From Nitrospinia bacterium (GTDB lineage Bacteria; Nitrospinota; Nitrospinia; Nitrospinales; JAJDAT01), in NCBI GenBank assembly GCA_029261715.1, contig JAJDAT010000001.1:186001-250000 (forward strand): DNA of 64,000 bases, written 5' to 3'. Below the pieces are notes generated by a model. It had not been told where the DNA came from. It worked only from the letters and a program-made list of their open reading frames with translations, and ran no database searches. Below are positions 53,043 through 61,632 of this stretch, one piece after another. The translations under genes were made by a program, and so were the position numbers. Positions within the stretch are counted from its first letter, which is position 1. The number at the start of each line of letters is the position of its first letter.

Positions 53043-54821
53043 ATGGCAATGTTTAATTTACTTCGTCTTTCGATGTGGGGAATAGCTTCCCTACTATTAG
53101 CGCTTTCGCCAATCAGCGCAGCCGCTCAAGAACAAGTCAGTCGTGGAGAATTTGTCAAAATTTTCTCGGATTCTCAACCGACCAATCCATACCTGCCTAA
53201 AAACCATAAACAACTTTCTAAAGATCAACTTTATTCCGAAACGGTTAAAACGCTAAATGAACGCGGCATTAAAGTATTAAACGGTAAAAACTCAGGCGAG
53301 CCCATGAGCAACTTGGAGTTCGTCCGCGTATCCTACGCCCTAACCGGCGCGCCATTAGGAAAATCGTTATACGAACAAAAACGATACTTAAAAGAAAAAG
53401 GACTTTTAGAAACCGCGGACATAGGTCTAACCACCGGGTTGGACGGACAAGCCTTTCAATTTCATAAAGGCGATTCCGCTCCCTATAAAGTTCAACTAGC
53501 AAGCCCCGTATATTTAAACGATAAAGTTGAAACCGAAGACGAGGCCAATATTTCCTTCACCTTTGATGACCAAAGCACCCTTACCTTAGGCGAAGACGCA
53601 CAAGTAAGAATCACTAAACACGTATACAACCCAGATAACGGGCTCCGCCAAACCGTCGTCAACGTTACCTCCGGCATGGTTCGTTTTGTGATCTCAAAAG
53701 CTAAAGGCAAAGGATCAATGTTTAAGGTAGTCACTCCAACGGCGACTGCGGGAGTACTAGGGACCGAATTTGTTACCGTTGTAGAATCGGACGGTCAAAC
53801 TCAATTTGTAGGTATCGAAAATCAAATTGAAGTCACTCCAATACTGCCAGATGGTACCGAAGGCGTTAAACAAATCGTAGCCGCAGGTCAGATGCGGTCA
53901 ATCGCAAAAAACGGAGTAGCAACGGCAGTAACTCAAGCTCCTCCAGGATTGATAACTTCTATGCAAGCTAAAACCTCAACGCCTCAAAAAGTTAATCCAA
54001 ATCGACCTGTAACTCCGCAAAAAGCGCAATCCGCAGCAAAAAGTAATTGGATCACACAAGCGGCATTAACGAACATTAACCCAGTCAATCAAGGCGGCGC
54101 AAATGGGTTAGGCGCCACTAAGTCTGCAGCGGCAAAAACAAAAGTAAATCCAAGTAAAGGGCAAAATAAAGGCAAAGCTAAGATTGCAAGCCTTGGTGGA
54201 AAACCTGGAAAAGGCGCAAACAAAGGAGCCGCTAAAGCAGCGAAGGGAGCGGCTAAAAATGCCGCTAAAGGAGCCGCAAAAGCAGTCGCTAAAAAAACCG
54301 CAAAAGGCATGGCTAAAACGGCGGCTAAATCTTCCACAAAGAAAGCGACAAAAAAAGTAGCTAAAAAAGCCACAAAAAATGCGATTAAGGTAGCCGCTGC
54401 ATCGGCAGCAAAAGCGTCATCTACTGAATCGGCTCAAGAAGCCGCCAAATCAGTCGCTACTCAAGTTGCGCGAGAACAAGTCACAACCATCGCGGCAGAA
54501 GAAGCCCAAGCGGCGTCAACGACAGCAATCCTGGCTTCTAATGGAGCGGGCAAATCCGAATTTGCCCCTGGACTGTCAAGTAACCCAGGTAACTCCGGAA
54601 ACGCTCCCGGACAATCAGGTAGTTCTCCAGGTAACTCCGGAAATGCTCCCGGACAATCAGGCAGTTCACCTGGAAACTCTGGCAGTTCACCTGGAAACTC
54701 TGGAAGCTCACCTGGAAACTCAGGCAGTTCTCCAGGAAACTCTGGTGGTTCAAGTGATTCAGGTGGATCCAATGGTAACTCTGGTGGGAATGGTAACTCT
54801 GGAGGTAAAGGGAAGAAATAA
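53043..54821 (+). CDS. FecR-domain exported protein with Lys/Ala-rich and SPGNSG-repeat tail
   Basis: 592 residues, GGGGG 4-5 nt before the ATG. Signal peptide 1-28 (SAAAQE cleavage region), an N-terminal conserved region (about 30-130), and a FecR domain (about 135-280) with EANISFTFDDQSTLTLGE, VNVTSGMVRFVI and TPTATAGVLGTEF. After residue 330 the sequence changes to low complexity: Lys/Ala repeats of the histone-H1/AlgP kind (KGAAKNAAKGAAK), an acidic/Ala spacer, then seven heptads of the SSPGNSG type and a Gly/Asn end. Exported to the periplasm or surface. A close paralogue follows at 55028. The tail may bind polyanions such as LPS or DNA; inference. Confidence 0.87.
   Translation: MAMFNLLRLSMWGIASLLLALSPISAAAQEQVSRGEFVKIFSDSQPTNPYLPKNHKQLSKDQLYSETVKTLNERGIKVLNGKNSGEPMSNLEFVRVSYALTGAPLGKSLYEQKRYLKEKGLLETADIGLTTGLDGQAFQFHKGDSAPYKVQLASPVYLNDKVETEDEANISFTFDDQSTLTLGEDAQVRITKHVYNPDNGLRQTVVNVTSGMVRFVISKAKGKGSMFKVVTPTATAGVLGTEFVTVVESDGQTQFVGIENQIEVTPILPDGTEGVKQIVAAGQMRSIAKNGVATAVTQAPPGLITSMQAKTSTPQKVNPNRPVTPQKAQSAAKSNWITQAALTNINPVNQGGANGLGATKSAAAKTKVNPSKGQNKGKAKIASLGGKPGKGANKGAAKAAKGAAKNAAKGAAKAVAKKTAKGMAKTAAKSSTKKATKKVAKKATKNAIKVAAASAAKASSTESAQEAAKSVATQVAREQVTTIAAEEAQAASTTAILASNGAGKSEFAPGLSSNPGNSGNAPGQSGSSPGNSGNAPGQSGSSPGNSGSSPGNSGSSPGNSGSSPGNSGGSSDSGGSNGNSGGNGNSGGKGKK
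54576..54746 (+). repeat. 21-nt in-frame tandem repeats (SSPGNSG) in the first FecR gene
   Basis: Eight heptad-scale units encoding NPGNSG/NAPGQSG/SSPGNSG. Adjacent units are nearly identical in DNA (for example AGTTCACCTGGAAACTCTGG), so slippage can change their number without breaking the frame. Confidence 0.85.
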
Positions 54822-54917
54822 TTCCACCTTCAAACTATTAAGACATATGGTAATATCTATGTATTCATATTCCCGAAATTTTAAGTAGTTTTATTTTACA
54901 TAACACGTACGTAATAT

Positions 54918-54953
54918 CCTTCAGGCAAAAGCTTTTTTGCCTGAAGGCTTTTT
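54918..54953 (+). terminator. Rho-independent terminator of the first FecR gene
   Basis: 13-bp perfect stem CCTTCAGGCAAAA / TTTTGCCTGAAGG with a 4-nt loop, followed by CTTTTTT. Strong, well formed, about 100 nt after the stop. Confidence 0.88.
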
Positions 54954-55027
54954 TCCAAAAACGACCGATTACAAATTTTATTTCCAAAGTAAATGAAGTT
55001 TCTCTAAGATGGGGAGAGAGCTAAAAA

Positions 55028-56785
55028 ATGGCGACTCGCAGATTGATTAGACAATTTACACTAGCAATTATTTTTCTTTTAATAGCTTTTACGCCACCGT
55101 CGGCAATGTCTCAAGATCAAATCAATCGTGGACAGTTTGTCAAAATCTTTTCGGATTCTCAGCCAACAAATCCGTTCCTTCCCAAAAACCATAAAAAACT
55201 CTCCAAAGACCAGCTTTATTCCCAAACAGTCAAAAAACTAAACGAACGCGGCATCAAGGTACTAAACAATAAAAAAGCCGACGAGCCCATGAGCAATTTG
55301 GAATTCGTCCGCGTATCTTATGCTTTATCCGGCGCTCCTTTAGGAAAATCTTTGTACGAGCAAAAACGATACTTAAAAGAAAAAGGACTTTTAGAAACAG
55401 CCGATATTGGTTTAACTACCGGTTTAGACGGCCAAGCCTTTTTATTCCATAAAGGCGACCAGGCGGCATATAAAGTTCAGTTAGCCAGCCCTGTTTATTT
55501 AAACGACAAAGTCGAAACCGAAGAAGAAGCCAATATTTCCTTCACCTTCGACGATCAAAGTACTCTCACATTAGGCGAAGACGCAGAAGTAAGAATTACC
55601 AAGCACGTTTACAATCCCGATAGCGGACTCCGCCAAACTGTCGTCAACGTAACGTCAGGTATGGTGCGTTTTGTCGTTTCCAAAGCCAAAGGTAAAGGAT
55701 CGATGTTTAAGGTAGTCACTCCAACGGCGACTGCGGGAGTGCTCGGAACAGAATTTGTTACCGTTGTAGAGCCAAACGGTCAAACTCAATTTGTCGGTAT
55801 TGAAAACCAAATTGAAGTCACTCCAATTCTACCAGACGGTACCGAGGGCGTTAAACAAATCGTTGCCGCCGGTCAAATGCGATCTATCGCTCAAAATGGA
55901 GTAGCGACCCAGGTAACACAAGCGCCCCCAGGACTGATAAATAATTTTAAAGCTCAAACTTCGACACCGCAAAAAGTAAATCCAAACCAACCGGTAACGC
56001 CACAAAAAGCTCAATCTGCCGCAAAAAGTGCCTGGATTACGCAAGCGGCTTTAACAAATGTTGACGCTAACTCGACCCAAGCTTCAGCTGGTGGATTAGG
56101 AGCAACTAAATCCGCAACGGCAAAAGCCAAAGTAAAACCAGGAAAAGGTCCAGCTAAAACCGCGGGTCTTGTTAAACCTGGGAAGGGTAAAAGCAAAATA
56201 GCAGGTCTTGGTAAACCAGGAAAAGGTCCAGGTAAAGCCGCAGGTCTTGGTAAGCCAGAAAAGGGTCCAGGCAAAATCGCAGGTCTTGGTAACCCAGGAA
56301 AAGGAGCCGCTAAAGGCGCGGCAAAAAATGCCGCGAAAAGCGCTGCGAAAAATGCGGCAAAAGCCGTCGCTAAAAGAACCGCCAAAGGAGTAGCCAAAAC
56401 GGCGGCTAAATCAGCTGCAAAAAGTTCAGCCCAAAAAGCAACGGATAGAATAGCTAAAAAAGCATCTAAAAGCGCCATTAAAGCAGCAGCAAAAGCAGCC
56501 GTAGCAAGCGCAACGGCAGAAGCCGCGCAAGAAGCTGCGACCGAAGTGGCTTCTCAAGTCGCTAGAGAACAAGTTACTGTCATCGCTCAAGCTGTAGCTG
56601 CAGAAAATTCCAATGCTAATGGAAATAGCTCTAGCAGTAACGGTAATAGCTCTAGCAGTAATGGAAACAGTAGTAGCAGCAGTAGCAGCAGCAGTAGCAG
56701 TAGCAGCAGTAGCAGCAGCAGTAGCAGCAGCAGTAGCAGCAGCAGTAATGGAAATTCTAATGGGAATAAAAATGGAAATAGCTAA
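55028..56785 (+). CDS. FecR-domain exported protein, paralogue with poly-Ser tail
   Basis: 585 residues; signal peptide 1-29, then a region almost identical to the first FecR protein through about residue 335, including FDDQSTLTLGEDAEVRITK and TATAGVLGTEFVTVVE. The tail differs: four 13-residue KPGKGPGKxAGLG units, Lys/Ala H1-like repeats, an Ala/Glu helix, and a run of 26 serines within an NGNS-rich end. Thus the FecR part is held constant while the tail diverges by repeat expansion. Own promoter likely, as a strong terminator precedes it. No sigma-factor or TonB receptor gene nearby, so it is not a classic FecIR regulator. Confidence 0.87.
   Translation: MATRRLIRQFTLAIIFLLIAFTPPSAMSQDQINRGQFVKIFSDSQPTNPFLPKNHKKLSKDQLYSQTVKKLNERGIKVLNNKKADEPMSNLEFVRVSYALSGAPLGKSLYEQKRYLKEKGLLETADIGLTTGLDGQAFLFHKGDQAAYKVQLASPVYLNDKVETEEEANISFTFDDQSTLTLGEDAEVRITKHVYNPDSGLRQTVVNVTSGMVRFVVSKAKGKGSMFKVVTPTATAGVLGTEFVTVVEPNGQTQFVGIENQIEVTPILPDGTEGVKQIVAAGQMRSIAQNGVATQVTQAPPGLINNFKAQTSTPQKVNPNQPVTPQKAQSAAKSAWITQAALTNVDANSTQASAGGLGATKSATAKAKVKPGKGPAKTAGLVKPGKGKSKIAGLGKPGKGPGKAAGLGKPEKGPGKIAGLGNPGKGAAKGAAKNAAKSAAKNAAKAVAKRTAKGVAKTAAKSAAKSSAQKATDRIAKKASKSAIKAAAKAAVASATAEAAQEAATEVASQVAREQVTVIAQAVAAENSNANGNSSSSNGNSSSSNGNSSSSSSSSSSSSSSSSSSSSSSSSSSNGNSNGNKNGNS
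56135..56290 (+). repeat. 39-nt tandem repeats (13-residue Lys/Gly/Pro units)
   Basis: Four in-frame units starting KPGKG or KPEKG and ending AGL(G/V), encoding a strongly basic segment of the second FecR protein. Confidence 0.85.
56669..56746 (+). repeat. AGC/AGT trinucleotide tract encoding 26 serines
   Basis: Pure run of AGC and AGT codons. In-frame length variation by slippage is expected. The opposite strand shows open frames that are artefacts of this composition. Confidence 0.9.
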
Positions 56786-56899
56786 AATCAAGCCATTGAA
56801 TTTCACCCAAAATAGTTTAAATTTTAATAAACTTATGGTAATATCAACGTACTCATAAAATTTAAGTAATTTCGCTTCAACCTAGCGCTTAAGTTACAC

Positions 56900-56928
56900 C
56901 TTTTAGATGAATAGCTTTCGTCTAAAAG
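56900..56928 (+). terminator. Hairpin after the second FecR gene
   Basis: 12-bp stem CTTTTAGATGAA / TTCGTCTAAAAG (one G-T pair) with loop TAGCT, 18 nt before the next ATG. The T tract is weak (CTTTACC), so it may be a leaky terminator or a 5' control element for the TPR-porin gene. Confidence 0.55.
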
Positions 56929-56946
56929 CTTTACCAAATCGAACGG

Positions 56947-58611
56947 ATGCGATTTTTATCACTAAAACTAGCGTTAAAGCTTATTCCGCTCTCTCTAATC
57001 CTTTCGATTTTTCTAGTTCATCCCCACTCTGCTATCGCAAATACATCCTCTCCCTTAACAAATCTTAAAAACACATTTAAAAATTTCTTTTCTAAACCAA
57101 TAAAGCAAATCGCTGTTTATTTAGTAGCTCAAAATAACGCCGCCCAAAAACCAGTTGTAGAACCTACACAAAAAATAGAACAAAAAACTGAACTGGCAGA
57201 ACAGCAGCCTGAAGGTGATTTTGAAACCGGATTAAAACTTTTTCAAGACGACAAATACGCTAAAGCTCTTTTAGAATTTCAAAAGATTATTGATTCAGAC
57301 ACCAACAATGCAGAAGCCACTTACTTTTTAGGCCTAACCTATTTCAAACTGGAAAATCACGATAAAGCAATTCCCTTATTTGAAAAAACGCTTGAATTGG
57401 ATCCTACTTTTAATGAGTCTTATTTAAGTTTAGGAATCTCCTATTACAAAACTAAATCATACGACTTAGCGTTAAACGCACTGGATAAAGCAATAGCAGC
57501 TAATCCCAAAGACGCCTCGTCTCATTTTTTTAAAGGACTGACCCTACATGCTCTAGAGAAATATCAAGACTCTCTCTTCTCATTCAATCAGGCAAAAACT
57601 TTAGACTCTGAGTTCAGACAACTCGCTCTTTTTTACAAAGCCTTAGGTTATTACAAATTAGGCCAAGTTGATTACGCCAAAGAATTATTTAAACGCACCG
57701 CCGGTTTTGATCCAAAGTCGGACACGGCCAAAGATGCTAATCAATTTATCGATATCATCAAACAGCAACAAGCAAGCGGAGCTAATAAAGACTGGTACGC
57801 TAACTTAAGCGCAGGATATGAATGGAACGACAATATCTCTCGTTCCGAACAAGATATTGTGAGTAATATAGCGGATAGAATTTATATTTTCCAAGCAAGC
57901 GGAAATTATACTTTTTTTAAAAGGAAAAGCTTTGAATTAGAGGCCGGATACAATTTTTATCAAAGTATCTATGACGAAGCTAAAGAATTTAACTATCAAG
58001 CTCACACCGGAAACCTTTCCGCTTCCTACGGATTAAAGGATTGGGATTTGCGTCTGGATTCTTCTTACACATACAGTACCTTGGACAAATTATCTTTTCT
58101 AGGTATCGAAACGCTTTCTCCTGCAATCGGACATTCTTTTCATCCCAAGCAATATATAAACGCTAGCTATAGTTTTCAGCGTAAAAAGTTTTTCACCGAT
58201 TCAAATCGCGATGGCATGAACCACTCAATCGGTTTTCTAAATTTTATATTTTTTTGGGACAATAAGGCATTTTGGTCGCAAGGTTATCGCTTTTCGGATG
58301 AAAACACTCGCGACTCTCAATTCGATTACGCAAACCACCATACTGACACAACCATAAAAATCCCCGGCCCTTTTGAAAGCGCTATTCGGTTTTACTTTGC
58401 GTTTTTTTTACGGGACTATAAAAATATTACGGAAAGTATCAACAGCGAACGGAAAGACGACAGACAGACCTTTCAAGTTAGCTACTATCAACCACTTTAT
58501 AAAAAACTTTATTTGGATGCTAACTATAGACACATTGAAGCCAAATCAAATGTATCGTCTGTAGACTTTAAGGAAAATTCTGGTTTTGTAAGCCTGGGAA
58601 TTAATTTTTAG
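56947..58611 (+). CDS. TPR protein with C-terminal outer-membrane beta-barrel
   Basis: 554 residues. Signal peptide at about 1-32 (HSAIANT), a linker, five to six TPR units (about 75-275; AEATYFLGLTYFKLENHDKAI and similar), then about 265 residues of alternating strands with many aromatic ends (YANLSAGYEWNDNIS, FELEAGYNFY) and a terminal Phe in VSLGINF, the BAM recognition end of outer-membrane proteins. The barrel likely sits in the outer membrane with TPRs in the periplasm. Position after two FecR genes suggests it scaffolds or secretes them; inference. Confidence 0.85.
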   Translation: MRFLSLKLALKLIPLSLILSIFLVHPHSAIANTSSPLTNLKNTFKNFFSKPIKQIAVYLVAQNNAAQKPVVEPTQKIEQKTELAEQQPEGDFETGLKLFQDDKYAKALLEFQKIIDSDTNNAEATYFLGLTYFKLENHDKAIPLFEKTLELDPTFNESYLSLGISYYKTKSYDLALNALDKAIAANPKDASSHFFKGLTLHALEKYQDSLFSFNQAKTLDSEFRQLALFYKALGYYKLGQVDYAKELFKRTAGFDPKSDTAKDANQFIDIIKQQQASGANKDWYANLSAGYEWNDNISRSEQDIVSNIADRIYIFQASGNYTFFKRKSFELEAGYNFYQSIYDEAKEFNYQAHTGNLSASYGLKDWDLRLDSSYTYSTLDKLSFLGIETLSPAIGHSFHPKQYINASYSFQRKKFFTDSNRDGMNHSIGFLNFIFFWDNKAFWSQGYRFSDENTRDSQFDYANHHTDTTIKIPGPFESAIRFYFAFFLRDYKNITESINSERKDDRQTFQVSYYQPLYKKLYLDANYRHIEAKSNVSSVDFKENSGFVSLGINF

Positions 58612-58637
58612 GTTTGTTTTAATTTGGTGGGATTTAA

Positions 58638-59159
58638 CTAGTTGTTAGAGTGGAAACCTTGAAGCATTTTATAAGTGAATTCGACGATATGTTTGAGACG
58701 TTTTACTGACTTTTTTTGATTTTTTAATTCTTCATTATCTTGATCCAAAGTTTTTAAATCAGTTCGCGATCGATTGGAAAGAGTTTTTAATAAACTGAAG
58801 ACAACTTCCTTCTGTGGAGTCAAGAATTTCTCAAACTGTGAACGCTGCATTTCTAAAAAGCAAGAATCGACAACGGCTTTAGCCGAAGCGGAACGAGGCT
58901 TGGTTTCTATAAGAGCCATCTCTCCAATATATTCGCCCTGTCCTCTATTAGCGATGGTTTTATTTTGCACATAAACCAATAATTCACCCGAAAGAATAAA
59001 ATACATGCAATCTCCTTCGCTTCCCTCTTCAAATATAATGTCATTAGCTTTTACTTCTTTTATTTCGCACTCGGAAGCCAGATCCGCTAAAACATCGTCG
59101 GGCAATAAACTCAACAAATCGACTTCTTTCAGCATTTGGAAAATTCCGTCCGAATTCAT
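58638..59159 (-). CDS. Stand-alone cNMP-binding domain protein
   Basis: 173 residues consisting of one CRP-type cyclic-nucleotide-binding domain (about 10-130) and a short C-terminal helix (KNQKKSVKRLKHIVEFTYK). Cassette IGEMALIETKPRSASAKA keeps the Glu and Arg-Ser expected for cAMP/cGMP contact. There is no HTH, so it is not a CRP regulator. Divergent from the CHASE2 cyclase gene (96-bp gap), which makes it a likely direct sensor or buffer of the nucleotide made there. Confidence 0.9.
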   Translation of the reverse strand: MNSDGIFQMLKEVDLLSLLPDDVLADLASECEIKEVKANDIIFEEGSEGDCMYFILSGELLVYVQNKTIANRGQGEYIGEMALIETKPRSASAKAVVDSCFLEMQRSQFEKFLTPQKEVVFSLLKTLSNRSRTDLKTLDQDNEELKNQKKSVKRLKHIVEFTYKMLQGFHSNN

Positions 59160-59255
59160 TCAAAACTCCCTGATTGGATTACACGCTGGTTTTCATTATA
59201 AAGAGTCTAATGAATAATATCGCCACAGTCAATTTATCGGAACTCTTGGCATAAC

Positions 59256-61535
59256 ATGGAATCTTTCAATAAAAAAACGTGTTGGGTATTATCTGCAATC
59301 ATCATCGTTCTTTCCTTATTAACTTCTAAGATTGATCCAACAATACTGCACACTTTTGAACTTATTTTTCAAGACGCTCACTTTAAATGGCGTGGTCCCA
59401 TCTCCCCCGGACCAGAAGTCGTCATCGCCGCTATTGACGAAAAAAGCATTGACGACCTGGGACGCTGGCCCTGGTCCAGAAAAACCATGGCAAACCTGGT
59501 CGACAAATTAGTCGAATCAGAAGCTAAGATAATTGGATTTGACGTAGTCTTCTCTTCTCCCGAAAACTTTCCGCAAAAAAAGCTAATAGAAAATCTGGAA
59601 AACAAACTTAAAAAAAATAAAATCGACTTTCAAAATATCGAAGAACAACTACAAGAAATCAAAAACGAACCACACCCAGACGAACTATTTGCAAAAGCGC
59701 TGCGAACTTCAAATAGAACGGTTACAGGTTATTTTCTCAGTCATAACCAGGCAGAATCAAAATTAATCGACGAAGAAGTGCAAAAGCAAAGTTTAAAAAA
59801 CATTAAACCCTCGCGATTCAGAGGATTCTTAAAATCAAATGCCGAGTTGGACTTAAACACCCTGCCCTTTCGAACCGTTTACGGCATCGAGGCAAATATA
59901 GAAGCGCTTTCAAAAAAATATAAAAAAGCGGGTTTTCTAAGTTTTGATGTAGAGCCAGATGGCACAATTCGCCAACTACCGCTTGTCGTTCGTTCTCACA
60001 GAAAATTAAAAGGAAAGTCTCTATTCTTTCCTCCTTTTTCCATGAGAATTTTGGAAAACTATTTGGACGGAACCATGCTGTTTAAGGTCAACCCTATGGG
60101 TGTGGAAAAGGTTTTAATTGACGCGGAAGATCCCATCGTAATACCGGTTAACGACCAGGGAGCGTTAAGCGTTAATTATTTAGGACCACAAAGAACATTT
60201 CCTCGCTATTCCATATCAGAAATTTTGAATGACTCTAATAGCGCCCTATCCTCACAGCTAAAAGATAAAATTGTTTTGATTGGAGCGACTGCAAAAGGAC
60301 TTTTAGATATAAGAAAGACTCCATTCGACCCGGTCATGCCAGGGATTGAAGTACACGCTACTATCATAGACAACATACTTCGGCGAAACTTTATTTACGA
60401 ACCCGATTGGGCAGAGCTTGTTGAGATATTATTCCTTATCCTCATTGGGATTGTCTCTACATTAGTCTATATCAATATCAAACCCGCTCAAGCTCCATTA
60501 TTTTGGATAGGTATTTCAGCATCCTTATTTGGAATCAATCATTGGTTTTTCACAAATAAAGGATTCTGGCTTTCAAATTTATACCCACAGTTGGAACATC
60601 TTTTAATTTCCGCTTCTTTGATGGTTTACCGTTACACATCCGATGAAAAACAGAAGCAATATATACGCGGTATTTTCGGCCAATACGTCACTCCAAAAGT
60701 AATCGACAACCTGATAGAAAATCCCGACGATCTAAAATTAGGAGGAGAAGAAAGGGAATTAACAGCTTACTTCTCCGATATCGCAGGTTTCTCAACCATC
60801 GCGGAAAAACTGACGCCCACGCAATTTGTTTCTTATTTAAACGAATATCTTTCTGAGATGACAGAGATCTTGCTTAAGCACGATGGAACTTTGGATAAAT
60901 ATGACGGCGACGCCATCAAAGCGTTCTTTGGAGCCCCGGTCTATTTTGAAAACCACGCCAAGCGTGCCTGTTGGGTAGGTATTGAAATGCAAGAAAGGTT
61001 AAAGGAGTTGCGCGTTGAATGGGACAAAGTAGGAAAACCGGAATTTCAGACACGTATCGGTATCAATACTGGAGACATGGTTATTGGTAACTTCGGTTCC
61101 GAAAAAAGGATGAACTACGGCATGAACGGAGACTCCGTAAATCTTGCCGCACGATTAGAAGGCGTCAACAAACAATACCGAACGCAAAGCATCATCAGCC
61201 AATCGACTTATGAGCAAGCAAAAGATTTTATAGAAGTTCGCGAGTTAGACCGCATTCAAGTTGTAGGACGAAAAATCCCTGTGGTCATTTACGAATTGAT
61301 AGCGAAAAAGGGAGAACTCAGCGAAAACTTTAAAAAGATATTGCCCGTTTTTAATCAAGGATTAGAAAGTTATAAAAATCAACAGTGGCAGGAAGCGATG
61401 GATCACTTCAATCAAGTTTTGGAGATAGACCCTGATGACGGTCCCGCATTAACTTACTTGGAACGTTGCCTCCACTTTGCCAACGATCCACCGTCAAAAG
61501 ATTGGAACGGAGTCTTCACCCTAACTAAGAAATAA
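59256..61535 (+). CDS. CHASE2-domain class III adenylate cyclase with C-terminal TPR
   Basis: 759 residues. N-terminal membrane anchor, CHASE2 extracytoplasmic domain (about 28-385; DAHFKWRGP, AAIDEKSIDDLGRWPW, GFDVVFSSP, GATAKGLLDIRKTPFDPVMPGIEVHA in pieces), three membrane helices (about 388-470), a short IFGQYVTPKVI linker, and a cyclase domain (about 505-690). Metal Asp residues lie in YFSDIAGFS and KYDGDAIKAFFGAP; the Lys in LDKYDGD and the Asp in GDSVNLAARLE are the adenine-specifying pair; Asn/Arg in NLAARL complete the site. A TPR unit closes the protein. Predicted product cAMP. Confidence 0.93.
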   Translation: MESFNKKTCWVLSAIIIVLSLLTSKIDPTILHTFELIFQDAHFKWRGPISPGPEVVIAAIDEKSIDDLGRWPWSRKTMANLVDKLVESEAKIIGFDVVFSSPENFPQKKLIENLENKLKKNKIDFQNIEEQLQEIKNEPHPDELFAKALRTSNRTVTGYFLSHNQAESKLIDEEVQKQSLKNIKPSRFRGFLKSNAELDLNTLPFRTVYGIEANIEALSKKYKKAGFLSFDVEPDGTIRQLPLVVRSHRKLKGKSLFFPPFSMRILENYLDGTMLFKVNPMGVEKVLIDAEDPIVIPVNDQGALSVNYLGPQRTFPRYSISEILNDSNSALSSQLKDKIVLIGATAKGLLDIRKTPFDPVMPGIEVHATIIDNILRRNFIYEPDWAELVEILFLILIGIVSTLVYINIKPAQAPLFWIGISASLFGINHWFFTNKGFWLSNLYPQLEHLLISASLMVYRYTSDEKQKQYIRGIFGQYVTPKVIDNLIENPDDLKLGGEERELTAYFSDIAGFSTIAEKLTPTQFVSYLNEYLSEMTEILLKHDGTLDKYDGDAIKAFFGAPVYFENHAKRACWVGIEMQERLKELRVEWDKVGKPEFQTRIGINTGDMVIGNFGSEKRMNYGMNGDSVNLAARLEGVNKQYRTQSIISQSTYEQAKDFIEVRELDRIQVVGRKIPVVIYELIAKKGELSENFKKILPVFNQGLESYKNQQWQEAMDHFNQVLEIDPDDGPALTYLERCLHFANDPPSKDWNGVFTLTKK

Positions 61536-61550
61536 TAATCTAAAAAATTT

Positions 61551-61598
61551 GTCACCCTGAGGCTCTCGAAGGGCGACCACAACTCAATAAGGATACGG
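61551..61598 (+). repeat. Family B repeat, left copy 1
   Basis: GTCACCCTGAGGCTCTCGAA then GGGCGACCAC and ACTCAATAAGGATACGG; 47 of 48 nt identical to left copy 2. Confidence 0.9.
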
Positions 61599-61632
61599 AA
61601 ACAGACGATTTGATTTTGGAAAATAAAAAATT

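Noticed and set aside
54576-54746. Regular short repeats resembling a CRISPR array
   Set aside because: Units are 21 nt, contiguous and in frame with a protein; there are no unique spacers and no cas genes.
54461-54772. Long minus-strand frame rich in Pro/Glu/Leu under the first FecR tail
   Set aside because: Mirror image of the plus-strand tandem repeats; no signal, start context or independent conservation visible.
53043-56785. FecR proteins as anti-sigma regulators of iron transport
   Set aside because: They have signal peptides and secreted tails, no N-terminal cytoplasmic anti-sigma part, and no FecI or TonB receptor gene nearby.
56011-56806. Minus-strand Ala/Thr-rich frames under the second FecR gene
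   Set aside because: Compositional shadows of the Lys/Ala repeats and of the AGC/AGT serine tract.
58638-59159. CRP/FNR transcription factor
   Set aside because: Only the cyclic-nucleotide-binding domain is present; no helix-turn-helix follows.
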